Assembly (NCBI RefSeq): GCF_008801575.1
Contig: NZ_VZPL01000050.1
Coordinates: 1 to 33,793 of the forward strand
DNA: 33,793 nt
DNA from: Xanthomonas cissicola
GTDB taxonomy: Bacteria; Pseudomonadota; Gammaproteobacteria; Xanthomonadales; Xanthomonadaceae
Direction: 5' to 3'
Below are positions 32,545-33,793 of this stretch, one piece after another. The notes under the pieces were generated by a model. That model made no database searches. It was not told where the DNA came from and was given only the letters and a program-made list of their open reading frames with translations. Position 1 is the first letter of the stretch, and each line of letters begins with the position of its first letter. The translations under genes and the position numbers were made by a program.

Positions 32545-33573
32545 ATGACGTCCATCATCAACCGCCGCATCGTACTGGCATCGCGCCCGCACGGAGAACC
32601 CAGCGCGGACAACTTTCGCATCGAAGAGGTCCCCGTCGCACCGACTGGCCACGATCAGATTCTGGTCCGCAATCGCTTCCTGTCGCTGGACCCGTATATG
32701 CGTGGCCGCATGGACGAAGGCCCCTCCTACGCCGCGCCAGTGGCCATCGATGCCGTAATGGAAGGCGGCACCGTTGGCGAAGTCATCGCGTCCAATCACG
32801 CCGACTATCATCCTGGCGATCTGCTGGTGCTGCCCGGCGGCTGGCAGACGCATAGCCTGCTGACCCCGACAACACCCTTGCGCAAGCTGCCCAAGGACGA
32901 CAGCCTGCCACTGAGCACCGCGCTCGGCGTGTATGGCATGCCTGGCTTTACCGCGTATGCGGGCCTGCATGAAATCGGTAAGCCACAGCCAGGCGAAACG
33001 CTGGTGGTCGCTGCCGCCAGCGGCCCGGTCGGCGCCACGGTGGCGCAGCTGGCACGTCTGCAGGGCCTGCGCGTGGTCGCCATTGCCGGTGGCGCGGAAA
33101 AAGTACGTTATCTGCGTGACACGCTACATGTGGATGTGGCGCTGGACCACCGCGCCGACGACTTTGCAGAGCAGTTGCGCGCCGCAACCCCGAACGGCAT
33201 CGACATCTATTTCGAAAACGTGGGTGGCAAGGTGTTCGATGCGGTGCTGCCGCAGCTCAACGACTTCGCACGCATCCCGGTCTGCGGCGTGATCGCGACC
33301 TACAACAGCCGCGGGCAAGCCCACCCCGGCCCGGATCGCCTGCCCGACTTCATGGGCCAGGTGCTGCGTAAACGCCTGACGGTGCGCGGCTTCATCCAGC
33401 ACGATTTCATCCGCCTGATGCCTGCCTTCCTGCGCGAAATGGGCCAGTGGCTGCGCGAAGACAAAATTCAGTACCGCGAGCACGTGCTGCACGGCCTGGA
33501 CAGCGCACCGCAGGGCCTGATCGACGTGCTACGCGGCAAGAACTTCGGCAAGGCCGTCGTCGCTCTCGCCTAG
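32545..33573 (+). CDS. NADP-dependent MDR oxidoreductase, CurA/alkenal-reductase type
   Basis: The 342-residue zinc-independent medium-chain reductase begins INRRIVLASRPHGEPSADNFRIEE and has FLSLDPYMRGRM, GTVGEV, the NADP motif AASGPVGATVAQLA and FENVGGKVFDAVLP, all diagnostic of the CurA (YncB)/leukotriene B4 12-hydroxydehydrogenase-like family. It would reduce alpha,beta-unsaturated carbonyls with NADPH. The frame extends upstream to 32440, but the ATG at 32545 matches the family start. Its TAG stop (33571-33573) is part of the CTAG at which the right-hand IS element begins, so the downstream flank has been displaced while the protein appears full length. Confidence 0.92.
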   Translation: MTSIINRRIVLASRPHGEPSADNFRIEEVPVAPTGHDQILVRNRFLSLDPYMRGRMDEGPSYAAPVAIDAVMEGGTVGEVIASNHADYHPGDLLVLPGGWQTHSLLTPTTPLRKLPKDDSLPLSTALGVYGMPGFTAYAGLHEIGKPQPGETLVVAAASGPVGATVAQLARLQGLRVVAIAGGAEKVRYLRDTLHVDVALDHRADDFAEQLRAATPNGIDIYFENVGGKVFDAVLPQLNDFARIPVCGVIATYNSRGQAHPGPDRLPDFMGQVLRKRLTVRGFIQHDFIRLMPAFLREMGQWLREDKIQYREHVLHGLDSAPQGLIDVLRGKNFGKAVVALA

Positions 33574-33793
33574 GGAAGGTCTGAATAACGAGGCCTGAGA
33601 GTGCGGGATGTCGCGTCGTTCCGAAGAGTGGCGTTTGAATCTTTGGAATTTCGCCATTTCTGGCGCTTTCCGTGGGAATTTCCTGGTTTACAGGCGCACG
33701 CTCCCCATAGCCGGCAGCAACTGCTTTCGCTTCATCCACAGATTGGAGAGCGCAAACAAGGTCAGCACGTGTGCGGTGTTTTTGGCCAGGCCG
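33574..33793 (-). mobile_element. End of an IS5-family insertion sequence (partial)
   Basis: The element end reads GGAAGGTCTGAATAACG, close to the terminal repeat of IS5 itself, and abuts CTAG (33570-33573), the IS5-group target. A transposase gene tail faces outward at 33688-33792, leaving about 114 untranslated bases at this end. The other end lies beyond the window. The element differs from the one at 1-124 in both terminal repeat and transposase tail. Confidence 0.82.
33688..33792 (-). CDS. IS5-family transposase, C-terminal 34 residues (partial)
   Basis: The minus-strand frame enters from the right edge and ends in GLAKNTAHVLTLFALSNLWM then KRKQLLPAMGSVRL and TAA. This tail is characteristic of IS5-group transposases of xanthomonads, where the NLWMKRKQLL segment lies after the catalytic core. 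Catalytic residues are outside the window. Confidence 0.82.
   Translation of the reverse strand, partial: GLAKNTAHVLTLFALSNLWMKRKQLLPAMGSVRL

Noticed and set aside
1..33793. CRISPR arrays, tRNA or rRNA genes, prophage genes
   Set aside because: No regularly spaced repeats, tRNA cloverleaf ends, rRNA stretches or phage structural genes were seen.

Overview
The window reads as a xanthomonad chromosome segment, most likely Xanthomonas. It has high GC, short GC-rich intergenic palindromes of one repeat family at three places, a GTAG-headed palindromic repeat, an Oar-type TonB-dependent receptor, and IS5-family transposase ends cut off by both window edges (1-124 and 33574-33793). The genus call is an inference from gene content and repeats.

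From about 0.45 to 21.6 kb the window is largely a purine-to-oxalate catabolic region, like the Klebsiella hpx system but rearranged. On the left a LysR regulator (455-1372, minus) diverges from a two-component Rieske oxygenase resembling HpxD/HpxE (hypoxanthine oxidation). These are followed by an AzgA-type purine permease, an exported adenosine deaminase, a divergent nucleoside hydrolase, an HpxY/AtzE-like amidase and an HpxW-like Ntn-hydrolase (oxamate amidohydrolase family). A GvpU-like orphan, a NepI-like nucleoside exporter and a second LysR gene (both minus strand) separate this from the second block.

The second block (15519-21550) is a tight operon: allC, ureidoglycine aminotransferase, puuE, an HpxZ/AtzH-like protein, uraD, hpyO and uraH. 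Six junctions overlap, five of them by ATGA. Together they can take urate (HpyO) through 5-hydroxyisourate, OHCU, allantoin, allantoate and ureidoglycine to oxalurate. The amidase and HpxW could then finish oxalurate through oxamate to oxalate plus ammonia. No xanthine dehydrogenase lies in the window.

The best new signal is regulatory. A 15-bp dyad, TTGCA-N5-TGCAA, upstream of hpxD recurs with one mismatch upstream of allC. Each copy is followed at 37-38 bp by a plausible -35/-10 pair with 17-bp spacing, which places the dyad near -65, the usual LysR activation position. This suggests one LysR protein controls both blocks.

The right part (21.7-33.6 kb) is ordinary chromosome: a DUF1456 gene, a gene-poor 0.75-kb stretch, a 209-bp MITE-like element with perfect 23-bp inverted repeats just upstream of the helicase gene hrpB, a small membrane protein, an Oar-like TonB receptor, rluE, a methyltransferase with a signal peptide, an aldo/keto reductase and a CurA-like oxidoreductase whose stop codon lies in the CTAG target of the right-hand IS element.
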